A stretch of 64,000 bases of DNA, from the NCBI GenBank assembly GCA_036873135.1, contig JAPTYO010000017.1, positions 13,082,001 through 13,146,000 of the forward strand. Reading direction: 5' to 3'. Each line of letters starts with the position of its first letter. Within the stretch, counting starts at the first letter, position 1. This DNA is from Clarkia xantiana subsp. parviflora (lineage: Eukaryota > Streptophyta > Magnoliopsida > Myrtales > Onagraceae). The translations under genes were made by a program, and so were the position numbers. Positions 19,073 through 29,404 of this stretch are shown piece after piece. The notes under the pieces are model-generated. The model ran no database searches. It was not told the origin of the DNA and saw only the letters and a program-made list of their open reading frames with translations.

Positions 19073-19440
19073 GGGGACAATGCACGGAAGGTACCTTCCA
19101 GTACCAACAACCAAGGCAAGGAGCTGCACGCTCATACAATCCGTATGTGATTGCACAACACCAAGAAGAGGCATGGAAACAACCCCCAACCTCCCGCTCA
19201 AAAATACACAAGGAAGGTTTTTTCACGAGGACAAGCCAAGACGATGCTGACATCCGTCACAAGGAGTGACGGAAAAAACCTGTTAATGACGATGATGCCC
19301 CAATCACGGGACTTACAACAAGAACCTTGAAGGCAATAATTGAAAAAAACATAGACGCTTCCTGGGAAAAGAGACAACAACAACAAAATAGGCCATTCCA
19401 ATCAGACGTCTAAAGGCTCAAAAACACCAATCTCGCCAAA

Positions 19441-19818
19441 TGTGTTCCATTGAACACACCGCTGTCCGTCATCTTGAAAGAGATAAAGGAAACAAAGCTG
19501 TGATAAAAGCCCTCTAATTACCGGAAGGGCCCATTGGGAAAAGATGAAAGCAAATGGTGTGAAAATCACGAAGTATATGGCCACGAGACAGAAAGCTGTG
19601 TTGGATTAAGGTTTCACATAAATAGCTTAATCTTAAAAATAGAAATGAAGAAGTATTTAGACAAAAGCAACAAGCATCAAAAGAAGTCTCATGTGAAGAC
19701 TTTAGGAAAAGACAAAGGAAAAGAAAAGGCGAATGATAATCCACCTCTCGCCAAGTGCCGGAAAACAACGTCACTCATGGAACCAATTATGACGACTTAT
19801 ACAATCCTCGGAGCATGA
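19441..19818 (+). pseudogene. gag: gag zinc-knuckle module 1 (element D)
   Basis: The frame reads VPLNTPLSVILKEIK, then two adjacent stops, then WCENHEVYGHETESCVGL with a following helical, lysine-rich stretch. The layout VPLNTP...C-H-H-C is that of Tat-lineage Gag (compare [18 protein letters not shown] in B). Because of the stops it cannot be read as one protein. It lies downstream of a segment that in B comes after the knuckle, so the order is rearranged. Confidence 0.6.
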
Positions 19819-20108
19819 AGGTGGAGGAAACAAATTTCAAACTCCCGAAAAACAAACTTCACCGACCAATGGAGCCAATGACTGCCTTCCTTGGCAAGAA
19901 CGTTGAAAAACGATACAAGCACCATAAAACTGGGGGGCATAACACCAACATTTGTTCATCCACAAAGGTGGAGATTGAAGAGCTCAACACGTTAGATGCA
20001 CTGAGGAACTATGTGGCACGTGGCAGAATCAACTTGCCGACAAATCAACTTGATGACGTCAAACACATCATCAATCCATTTATCTCCATTTTTACATATC
20101 TACTTTAA
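19755..20108 (+). pseudogene. gag: gag zinc-knuckle module 2 (element D)
   Basis: A second knuckle-like copy, RYKHHKTGGHNTNICSSTKVEIEEL followed by LRNYVARGR, aligns with [25 protein letters not shown] and LKEFVGRG in B and A. The first cysteine is replaced by tyrosine or lysine, so zinc binding is doubtful. It overlaps the end of module 1 in another frame. Two knuckle copies in a row suggest an internal duplication. Confidence 0.55.
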
Positions 20109-20867
20109 GTCTTCTAAGATTAAGTACAACTTATGTTTATTAGCTATAGTACTTTTCAAAAGGAGCGATCAGTAGACGCCTTCTTGTAATCCCTTGTACG
20201 AACCCCAAATATCTAATGAAGGTTAAATCTACTTTCGTAGGTACATTACTATATCATGCATACTACCTTGGAATAACGCCAAGTAACAACTACGCACATA
20301 TTAATTGTCAACAACACAAGCTATCACGCTAGGAACAACAAACGGCTTTGGCCATATAACATCCCCCAAGCAACGGAGCCTCAAGCATTCTATACGCACA
20401 AGACTAAAAATCACGCCACAATAATAAAACGGGGACATCACCAAAGTGACAACGTCATCAACATTGTGGAAGATAGGAATTCAGGATACGCTCCTATATT
20501 ATACGCACGCCTGTGCCAAACCAATCACGAGAAAAGAGTTAGAGAATTATTTCCAAAATCTAGCAAGTTTACCCTTATCAAAAACACAAGAAGGATCGTA
20601 CCACTCAAAACATACGCCGACAGCGAAACCTAATCTTCGGACAAAACAAAGGAAAAGATGAGGATTCCACCAATATAACATCTCTCAACCATGTGCACAA
20701 TCGTCACACAGACACAACCTCGGAATGAGTCACAAGTATATGAAGAAATACATCAAATAAACCCAGGCCCCTTGAAAGTGAATACATGAAGCATAAATCC
20801 AAAGCCAACACATTAATTCAACACCGCGCAATGCGCAATAGGAAAAAGAGAGCAACAACTCCAAATC

Positions 20868-21236
20868 GGCGTTCCATTCGTGATTGCAGAAAAGCCTTAC
20901 GCATATAATGAATTCCCAGGGTATACAACCATGAACAAGTGGGGTATGATAGCGTCAACATCACACCAAAAGATCAAGTTTCCAACAAATGCAGGAATTG
21001 GTGAAATGAAGGGAGATCAGCAGGTATCAAAGGACTGCTACAAGGTTGCACTCCAACATAATGTCAGGACAAACAATAGCGGAATTCCCATCATTGATGA
21101 AAGCCCAAGGGCAGATCATGCACGTCCTGCTCTTGATGAAGCGTTACAAGAAATCAAGATTGATGAGCCAGAAAGGATGGTCCGAGTAGGCGCATCACTA
21201 TCAGAAGATGAAGTAATAGAAACCATCAGGAAATAG
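20868..21236 (+). pseudogene. protease end and linker fragment (element D)
   Basis: VPFVIAEKPYAYNEFPGYTTMNK, MIASTSHQKIKFPTNAGIGEMKGDQ and EIKIDEPERMVRVGASLSEDE line up closely with the protease C-terminus and protease/reverse-transcriptase linker of B (DFVVVESAGAYNAIIGRTTIN, STVHQKMKFPTDNGVGEVKGDQ, EVEIDGPQRKVKIGSALSEE). The catalytic DGGSS part is absent. The frame stops at 21236 and no reverse transcriptase follows, so this marks where pol was lost. Confidence 0.75.
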
Positions 21237-23060
21237 CGGTACGACTGCCAAGCGACTTGGGGAGCACCAAGCTGACAAGTGCTCGGCATTCCACCGAAGT
21301 GAAGAAACGAATAATTGCAAGAACACGCGGTGCCATTCTTCTAAGAAGGAAACACCAAGCAATGATCATATATAGGCATGTACATCATGCTAAGGAGGCA
21401 TCAACGCGTATCAACTAGAGGACGCATACAATAATACATAGTCGCTGTTCATACATACATATTCACAATCACATATAGCGGGTGATACTTGGAAAAGCTC
21501 CGCTCCCGACATATGCGCACTTTTCATAATTCGCACCTAGGGGAGTTTCCTACACGAACAAGGAGTCCTCATATCAGACTCCTTTACTTTATCTATTATA
21601 TGCATTACTAAAAAGAAAATTTCATAACTCCATATTTTTGCAAACTTGTAAACATTGAAACTATCTGACAAAGAGCAACTCTGTTCGTAGGTACATGCTA
21701 CACTATGATTACTACATTGGAATTATGCCAAGTAGTAACCCATGCACATAATATCTACTTCAACAATACAACCTAAGCATTATGTTCAAGGAGGGATTTA
21801 CGGCATACAACGCCAACATATCTATTATCTACACCAACAAGGAGTTTATTTCTCCATCCATAACAGCGGCTATATCAAGAAGATGTCGGCAACACAAAGC
21901 CATCACGCTATGTGCACAGTCAACTTATATGTGGCGATGACAACTTGCGGGTTATCTACAAAAAGGGACTTATAAAATTCTCTACTCAAAGTGATGACTA
22001 TTCCAAAGGCGTAAACAGCAAGCAATATCTTGGATAAACACCAAGATTTACTATCAAATGTATTATGCTGTGGTATCCTCTTTGTAAGGGCAAACCCCAT
22101 GTTTACTTCTAAAAAATGGCATGCTGCGAAATGCTCTTAGAAGAATATCCTCATGTTCATAGCCATTCCCTGAATAGAAACAGGATGCGGCAAAAGCAAT
22201 GATGGGACTGATCACCCCACCGTGGCGGAAGTCCTCTTGTTAGACGACAACCCCACACACTAAAAGTATGCATACTCTCTTAAGGGTTCATACACCATGA
22301 AGACTTAGGCTGAAAAAGGATAGCTTCATGTTATACGCTTTTTAAAGCAAACCTTGTACAAAACTCATCAAACTTACAAGTCGAGTCTTGTATAACGTTA
22401 TCTTGCTCTTTAGCATTTAACGCCAAAACAACAAAATCAGCAAGAAGTATCTTGCAACAACGTCGCCTTAGAGTGGAACTAAGAGACGGTATAAACTTAA
22501 GTCTTGCTACGTCAAGACAACACTGCTACATGTCAAAGGCCAAGTGCCAAGTACATTACTACCTGCAATGCTACAAGTACCAAGTGTACATAACACCCTG
22601 CAATGCGCAAGTCGCAACATCATATGCTTTATCCATCACAACAAAGAGTTCAATCCTATCATGCAAGTCCAATACATGCGGACAATAAAGATAGCTCAAG
22701 GTACGAAATATTACTAACAAGTTATCACATGTTTATTATTATTGAAAACAGGTCCAAGGGATGAAATACCATGCAAGCAAAGACATAAACAAAGATTTAT
22801 CAAAAACCTCAAAACAACATCAACCTATTCACAAAGGGTTCAACATGATGGAAACAGACAACCTGACACCAACCAAGAGATAGCAACATCTCCAAATGGA
22901 AAAGAGTTCATAATGTCAACATCAAACGCAATGTCGTCATCCGCACAAAAGACACGGAAAAATAGTCGCTTCAACTACAATACGACATAGCTCTTCATCA
23001 TAAGCGCGACAATCAGCAATGCGTGCATCAAAATCAGTCGTCTTCAAGATCAACTTTCAA
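21237..23060. other. non-coding 3' half of D, first part
   Basis: It has no convincing frame. Segments at about 22330-22500 (GTCGAGTCTTGTATAACG, CGCCTTAGAGTGGAACTAAG) recur in element E at 45260-45330, so it is family sequence, not host DNA. Confidence 0.6.
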
Positions 23061-23089
23061 GTGTGAAGAAGTAAACAACGCTTACCTCA

Positions 23090-23365
23090 ATGGGAGGAAC
23101 GCTCCTCCTTGGGCCGGTCCCTCGACCGGGGGGCAGAAGGCACCACTACACGACCCTCAACTCTATTCCCTTTATCACAAGAAGGAGTTAGCACGGTCGT
23201 ACTCGGCATAAAAAACTTAGAATTGCTCGAGGAACACGCCCCTGCGTCGGATCGTTTGAGAATTGTGCTAAAGCCAGAAACTACAACCGCGCATTCAGCA
23301 ACATGAAAGCAGCAACTTGGAAAATTAACAAGTTCAAAGAAGATACAAGGAGGTGCCTTACTCAC
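23090..23365 (-). other. antisense open block of D with splice-donor-like end
   Basis: The minus strand is open from 23365 to a TGA just before GAGGTAAGC at about 23082-23090. The stretch from DAGACSSSN to SAPRSRDRPKEER is matched without gaps in E (46250-46410). Most base differences change residues, so protein constraint is not evident. It may be a decayed exon or a conserved non-coding block. Confidence 0.35.
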
Positions 23366-24093
23366 TAGTTCTTTACCACGACCATATCCAGAGACTCCAA
23401 AGTAGCGGGGACAATTGTACGAACATTCCTTCCAACGAGCGGATTACTGTACACATCGGCTATCTGCAAAGACGAGCTTTTTCCATCAAGTCCAACCAAC
23501 ATTACAACGTCATACGAGTCATAAAGGACATCAACATCTACACTTGGTGTAATATTTAGCTGCTCAACCATGTCAACATCCGAACACAGAATTACTCGCA
23601 GAATGGAAATAGTGGACTTACTCATGATAACAGTCGTGGGAAGATTATTTCCGACAAGAAGATAGCAAGATCTGATATCCTGAAAAATGCAACCAACAAT
23701 CCAATCAGTGCGCAAATATGCATCAACACTTGTGCAAACATTTATGCAATGGACGCTCCATGTGAGACAACTATGTACGTACGAGACTTGTTAGTCTTCG
23801 CGCAACAAGTAACAAGCATCATGAAGGGGGGCAACTTCTTCAACACATCAACCTTATATGACGACATCAAGCTCATACTCGCAGCATACATAATTACAAG
23901 GGCGAAATATTTTCTAAGTGTTTTGCTCAGGATGACAGTCAACATATTGCAAGCTGTCAGTATGTTACTATGTGTCAGCATATTACCAAGTGTTAGCATA
24001 CAACAAGGTGTTGGCATACAACCTGTGTTTACATCAAAGCATATGTATACAGCGTACATAGCCAGGGATAGAGAAAAGATTCTAAGTATGGGG

Positions 24094-24545
24094 GCAAGTG
24101 CGCACATACATGTACGTACATATATGTAGACAAGGATGGATGTCGACAAGCTAGGAATATTTCCTAAGTGTTTTCATGTACGTACCTACATGTCGACAAG
24201 GATGGATATCGATAAGCAATGAATATTTCCTAAGTATTTCCATGTACGTACATACATGTTGACAAGGATGCGTGTCGACAAGTGAAGAATATTTTCTAAG
24301 TATTTCCATGTACGTACATACATGTCGACAAGGATTCATGTCGACAAGTGAAGAATATTTTCTAAGTATTTCCATGTACGTACATACATGTCGACAAGGA
24401 TGCGTGTCGACAAGTGAAGAATATTTTCTAAGTATTTCCATGTACGTACATACATGTCGACAAGGATGCATGTCGACAAGTGAAGAATATTTTCTAAGTG
24501 TTTCCATGTACGTACGTACATGTCGACAAGGATGGATTGCATGCA
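24094..24545. repeat. 66-bp tandem repeat of D
   Basis: About seven copies of a 66-bp unit containing CATGTACGTACATACATG and GTCGAC palindromes and AATATTTTCTAAGTATTTC (unit starts at 24241, 24307, 24373). The same satellite forms a larger array in E (46630-47850). Confidence 0.92.
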
Positions 24546-25932
24546 TCAAGTAGCTATTATCAACTTCTACACAATGCCTCCTAAGCATTCCTACGACGCT
24601 TATCGACAAAGCTCATACGACGACATCTATGGTAACAAGCATTAGAAATTGTTAAAATATTTTCTAAGTGTTTTAGCATGTTTGCAGACAATGACCAACA
24701 ATATATACATGATACTCAACGTACATTGCCTAAGCTATCATTACCAGCATACAACCATTGACGGCCATGTACGTACAACTACCGATCATCAACATCGAGC
24801 ATACTAAAGCAACGACTAAGGCATGGAACAACATGTCGGCAATGAACACTATGAACAACATGTCAGCACTTAGAAAATTTTGACCGATTTGAGGCTAAGA
24901 ATTCTAATGCATTTTATCAAACACCTTGTATGCATGTTAAGGTAAGCTAGGTACATGGTGATTTCAAGACTAAATCAAGGCCAAACGAAGTTACGAAAGG
25001 TCCAACCATTTATGAAATTGAACTCACCAACACGAAGCGAGGCCGAATTGACACGTGCCACACCGGAATCCAATTGATATCAACTATGGTGTGTCTACTC
25101 CAAATCTATGATCTCAAAAGTTTCATCTTCATCAAGAATAGAGAGCTTCTTGGAGATTTATCTATGAAGGATGTAAGATAATGAGTATTCTCTCTCCTAA
25201 TTTTCATTAATAGTGCCTACACCATGTGCTAAGGACTAAACTTTCATATATTTTCATATAAGTCCTTAGCAACCTTTACAAGCATCTTTACATCTCTCCT
25301 ATGTTCATATTGCGTACATATCGCACAATGCTTCATGACACACTACACGTAATTACTATCACATATTACGTACATAGAATTTATCATGCACGTTTCTTAT
25401 TTATGATCATTACATAATTATTTTTATAATCCAAGTATGAATTTCATGTTTATATCATGTCTCACGTTTACACCATACTTCATGTTTGCATCATACTACA
25501 TGCTTGCATCATTTACTATGTTTACATCATGCTCAATGTTGACAAACGTGCTTTCCAATTTCATATTATTCTAAGTGTTTTGCTTATTGCATGATTACGT
25601 CATCCGTTTACTATGTCGTCATCTACATGTTGACAACGTGTTATATGCTTACATCGTGTACCATGATATTATCACGTTGTATAAATCTTTATTTCACTCA
25701 TTACATGATATTTCGAATATAATTGCATTTTGTTATACGTATATCGTCCGTTACGCTAACCCTATAAACAGATTACGTAAATACGGCGGAAAATTGAAGT
25801 TGGTCAAATTTATGATCCCTACACTCGAATTGACAAACAGGCCACCCCTGAGGTCAGTACCGAACCTAAATTGGATAAGTATCTTATCTTATCGTAAAAA
25901 GAGTCAAGCACAGGTTTTAAACCACTACTTGA

Positions 25933-25944
25933 CTCGGGGGAAAG
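25933..25944 (+). other. polypurine tract of D
   Basis: CTCGGGGGAAAG directly before the 3' LTR. E has CTCGGGGGCAAG and F has CTCGGGGGCAAA. Confidence 0.8.
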
Positions 25945-26608
25945 TGTTAGATATCTGTCCAATTCGGGTTCGTGTTTACATTTCGGGCCTCGCAAAATAC
26001 TCCAAAACCCGTAAAAGAATTCTTCCGCGGACACCCAAGTCCAAAAACGGTCTGGAATACGCGCAGTACCCGGACCGGGGGACTTTCGGATTGCCACAAG
26101 GCAATCCGGACCCGGTCCGGATTGCTAAATAATCCGTAGGTCCGAATTTTTGACGTTCTACGTGCTCATCCCGATTATTTTTGCCGATTGCGAGAAGTCG
26201 GTGCACGCATAGTCCATCTTGATGACGGTATACGTTATCCTTCATACCGACATCAAGCCGTTCAAAATTGGGCATGATCCTTAGGTTCCCTATTAATAGG
26301 GGCCTAGGTCTCTCATTTTAAACAACTCCCTCATTTTGGAATTTGGATGCTCTGACTTCTCTCTAAAAGGTTTTTTCTCTCTAGAAATTATGACTTGAGC
26401 GTCGGAGAGGGCCCAACCAGCATTCCCCCCCTCTCCCACGCTGGTTACTGCCCCTCGTGCAGGATCCGAGGTTTGAGAGGTCGAGGAGTTGAAGATTAGT
26501 TCGAGGATTGTGTTTTAAGGATCGCGACGTTCCCGTCCTTATACACACATCCCGAGCCCGTTCGTGAAAAAGAAGCCCGAAGCTACCCAAATGGAAGCAG
26601 ACTTAACA
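25945..26608 (+). repeat. 3' LTR of D
   Basis: 664 bp. It keeps the U3 palindrome GGATTGCC-ACAA-GGCAATCC (26088-26107). The TATA box is altered to TATTAATA (26291). The downstream hairpin AACCAGC (26415-26421) / GCTGGTT (26440-26446) is perfect. Confidence 0.93.
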
Positions 26609-26613
26609 GCTAA
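26609..26613. repeat. target-site duplication of D, right (GCTAA)
   Basis: Exact copy of 17481-17485, directly after the CTTAACA end. Confidence 0.92.
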
Positions 26614-28201
26614 CACCCGACATACATTAGAGCAGACGCGTCACTACTCCCCTCTTATAACTCAAACTCGGATTTATATCCGTTTATAACTCAAGCTCGG
26701 GTCTATATCTGATTACAATGATACGCGTAAGGGTCCCCCCTTACGCTCTACCACCAACAGTGCATCTTTATACCCGAACTGGGATTCATGTTCTGGCAAA
26801 CAAGCCGTTTACATGGACAAACGCCTCATATTACAACTCACAGACGTGATCATTCGTTCAAGTGCATAATTTACATGCGACCATGATCCTTAACTATGTC
26901 GCACAAAGGTATAAAACGACAGAAGACCTACCAGGAGCGGCAACAAGAAGACCTCAACCCATTATAGAAATTATTACCCTTTACAAAAATAACAAGTAGC
27001 TTAAGGGCACCACCAAGGTGTTATGCCCAAAGCTCAAAATCTATCAAATGCGCGGGTATATCACTCCTGCCGCTTATTGTAACTACAACAACTTTCAGGC
27101 GTGCAAGTGTATCACTCATGCCTCCTTGACTATTCCTGTTGCGACATCACGCTTGGGGGTGTATAACTCATGGAGCTGCATATTACGACGTCAGGCTCGC
27201 GGGTATATCACTCATGCAGCTGTATATTACGACACCAGGTGCGTAGGTATATTACTCCTACCGCTAAAATCCGGTAATCAGGCTTATCGCAATATTATTT
27301 TCATATTACGATCCCTCGATCTGGCGCGTAGGTATATCATTCCTACAATCGTGATCATTCGATCAGGCACGAAGCCATATTATATTTACAATCATAACCT
27401 TCAAGGTGGCTATCATGTCCACATTTCCACATGTCTTCAAGTGATTATCATGACCACATGTTTTCAAGTGACTTTCATGACCAACGAACCTCAGTGTGGC
27501 TATCATGTCCACGACTTTCAAAATAGCTATCATGTCCATGTGTCGCAAAATGACTATTATTTCTAGGAATCTCCAAGTTGATATTATGCTTACATATATC
27601 TAAAGGATCATCGGGTGATGAAGATACAAACGTCATTCATGCAAAGGTGTCCGTCCAAAGAGGTGGTCATCCCTAAACTACTCCAAAGAGAGTACTACAT
27701 CACATGAAAGGACTGGCGGACATACCATCCTTCATGCAAAGGTGTCCGTCCAAAGAGTCGGTCATCCCTAAACTACTCCAAGAGAGTAATATTTCACATG
27801 AATGGGTTAGTGGACAAACCACCCTTCGTAGGTGTCCGTTCAAAGAGGCGGTCATCCATAAAATACTCCAAGAGAGTAATATAAGGGTCGGTAGACAAAC
27901 CGCCCTCCATAGTCGATCTTACAAAGAGACGATCGTCCATTAAAGCTCCAAGTGAGTAATATAAGGGTCGGTAGACAAACCGCCCTTCATAGTCGATCGT
28001 ACAAAGAGATGATCGTCCATAAAAGTTTCAAGAGAGTAATATAGGGTTGGTAGACAAACCGCCCTCCATAGTCGATCGTACAAAGAGACGATCATGTCCA
28101 AGAGAGTAATATATTGTAATATGAATGATTGTGTAATGGATGCATATTCTTTTAACTCAGAGCCTAATGCAGGAAAAACCTCCATCAGCCTCGGGGGCAA
28201 A
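26614..28201 (+). other. 3' internal region of older element F with tandem repeats
   Basis: It is non-coding. 27040-27260 repeats a GGGTATATCACTCATGC unit. 27400-27560 repeats CTATCATGTCCA words. 27632-28110 has an 80-bp unit (AGTAATATAAGGGTCGGTAG at 27875, 27955 and 28035). It ends in a polypurine tract CTCGGGGGCAAA (28190-28201). Confidence 0.65.
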
Positions 28202-28597
28202 TGATGGATATTGATATAAACATGTTTATTCGATACCATAATAGGTATTAACTATAAATAGTCTGATGCCATAACGGTCAATCAGCTATTAATATTCAAC
28301 TACCTTAACAGTAATTGCCTAAATATTATGTTAGCATAACGGGCATCGTCAATAAATGGTTATATACCATAATAGTTATTATACTCTTTTATATAAACTA
28401 TTCTCTTATGAATATGATAAAATATATACAATTGCGATCTCTCTCTTTATATAAACGGTTACTAATTTGATCGTCGGAGAGGGATCGCCGGGGCTCGCCC
28501 AGGCATTGTCCCATTTTGCAGGTGCGTGCCCGGGATTCGAAGACTAAGGAGCTCGGAGACACCGCGGAAATCTCCTCGGCAAATCCAGGTTCCAACA
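28202..28597 (+). repeat. 3' LTR of F (right end tentative)
   Basis: It starts TGATGGATATTG after the polypurine tract. TATA box TATATAAA lies at 28448-28455, then CGTCGGAGAGGG, hairpin CCGGGGCTCGCCCAGG (28488-28503, one mismatch) and TTTTGCAGG. The right end is placed at TCCAACA by analogy with the other LTRs. Confidence 0.6.
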
Positions 28598-29383
28598 ACC
28601 CACCTCCTCCTAATCTCGCCAGCGCCGATCGTCCTCGGATCTGCTCCTGCCTCCGATCGCTCCCAACCTTCATTCCAAATCGATCATCTACACCGACCTC
28701 CAGTCACCCTCATCCGTTCCCGACTCACCCCTCGACTTGCTTTCTGATGTTCGTTCTTTGTTCGATTCAGACCAGTTGCTCGCCGTTGCCGATATCACTC
28801 CGTTCATCATCTGTCCAACCAGATTGTCTCCGTCCCTGCCAAGTTCATAAATCCACATCGTGTTTAGGTAAGTGTATTCATTACCTACTATTATTATATT
28901 GTTTTATCTTATATAATATGTAATGTATATATTATCTTATAATACGTATGTAATATGGTTTATTAATATAGCTTTGGTTTGACTGTAACTATCTATGTGT
29001 TTTGCCAAAAAAAACTATCTATGTGTTAGTTCATTTTTAGTGCTATTCATCTTGTTAACTAATTATAGTTGATAATTATTTAACATGTGAATTTAAACTT
29101 TATTTGATTGATTTCCCAATGTCTTAAAGTTTCATATATTAAAGTAGTGGCAATTTGTGAATTAAGTACCGAAAGGACGTGATTAAAAATTATATTTTTG
29201 ATTCGTAATAGAACCCCCGAATTCAAATTTCTTCTCGTAGACCAATTTTATACATAGGTGTTTAATTTGTTATTCTCTTAGGCGATTTAGGATTCTAGTA
29301 AGCCTAATAATTAACTAGTGGCGACTCTTTCCAAAATCAACGTTTTCAAAACGTATCGTCGTGGTTAGATTTTAGGTCTGACA
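28598..29383 (+). repeat. LTR end of Ogre-like element G (left boundary unknown)
   Basis: The last 230 bp end in GATTTTAGGTCTGACA and are matched in inverted orientation at 36148-36340. A TGGTGACTC primer-site sequence follows. The left part is GC-rich (28600-28850) and then AT-rich; frames there are not convincing as a gene. Confidence 0.5.
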
Positions 29384-29386
29384 ATT

Positions 29387-29404
29387 TGGTGACTCTACTG
29401 GAGA
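29387..29404 (+). other. primer-binding site of G
   Basis: TGGTGACTCTACTGGAGA follows the CTGACA LTR end. It resembles the TGGCGACTC-type site of plant Ogre elements, thought to use tRNA-Arg. The tRNA is an inference. Confidence 0.5.

Larger units (their letters stand above)
17486..26608 (+). mobile_element. non-autonomous LTR retrotransposon D (Tat-related)
   Basis: 9123 bp bounded by LTRs (17486-18124, 25945-26608; TGTTAGATATC...CTTAACA) and the target-site duplication GCTAA (17481-17485, 26609-26613). The inside has a TTTGGCGTCGTCAG primer-binding site, Gag fragments, a protease-end fragment, a long non-coding 3' half with 66-bp repeats, and polypurine tract CTCGGGGGAAAG. There is no reverse transcriptase, RNase H or integrase, so it would need enzymes from another element. 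The LTR module TCGGAGAGGG, hairpin, TGCAGG and the Gag motifs tie it to the Tat group. Confidence 0.93.

Noticed and set aside
28516..28923. 135-codon frame after the F LTR
   Set aside because: It starts in LTR sequence and has a proline/serine-rich composition expected from a GC-rich untranslated stretch. Another frame looks equally good, so I could not support a gene.
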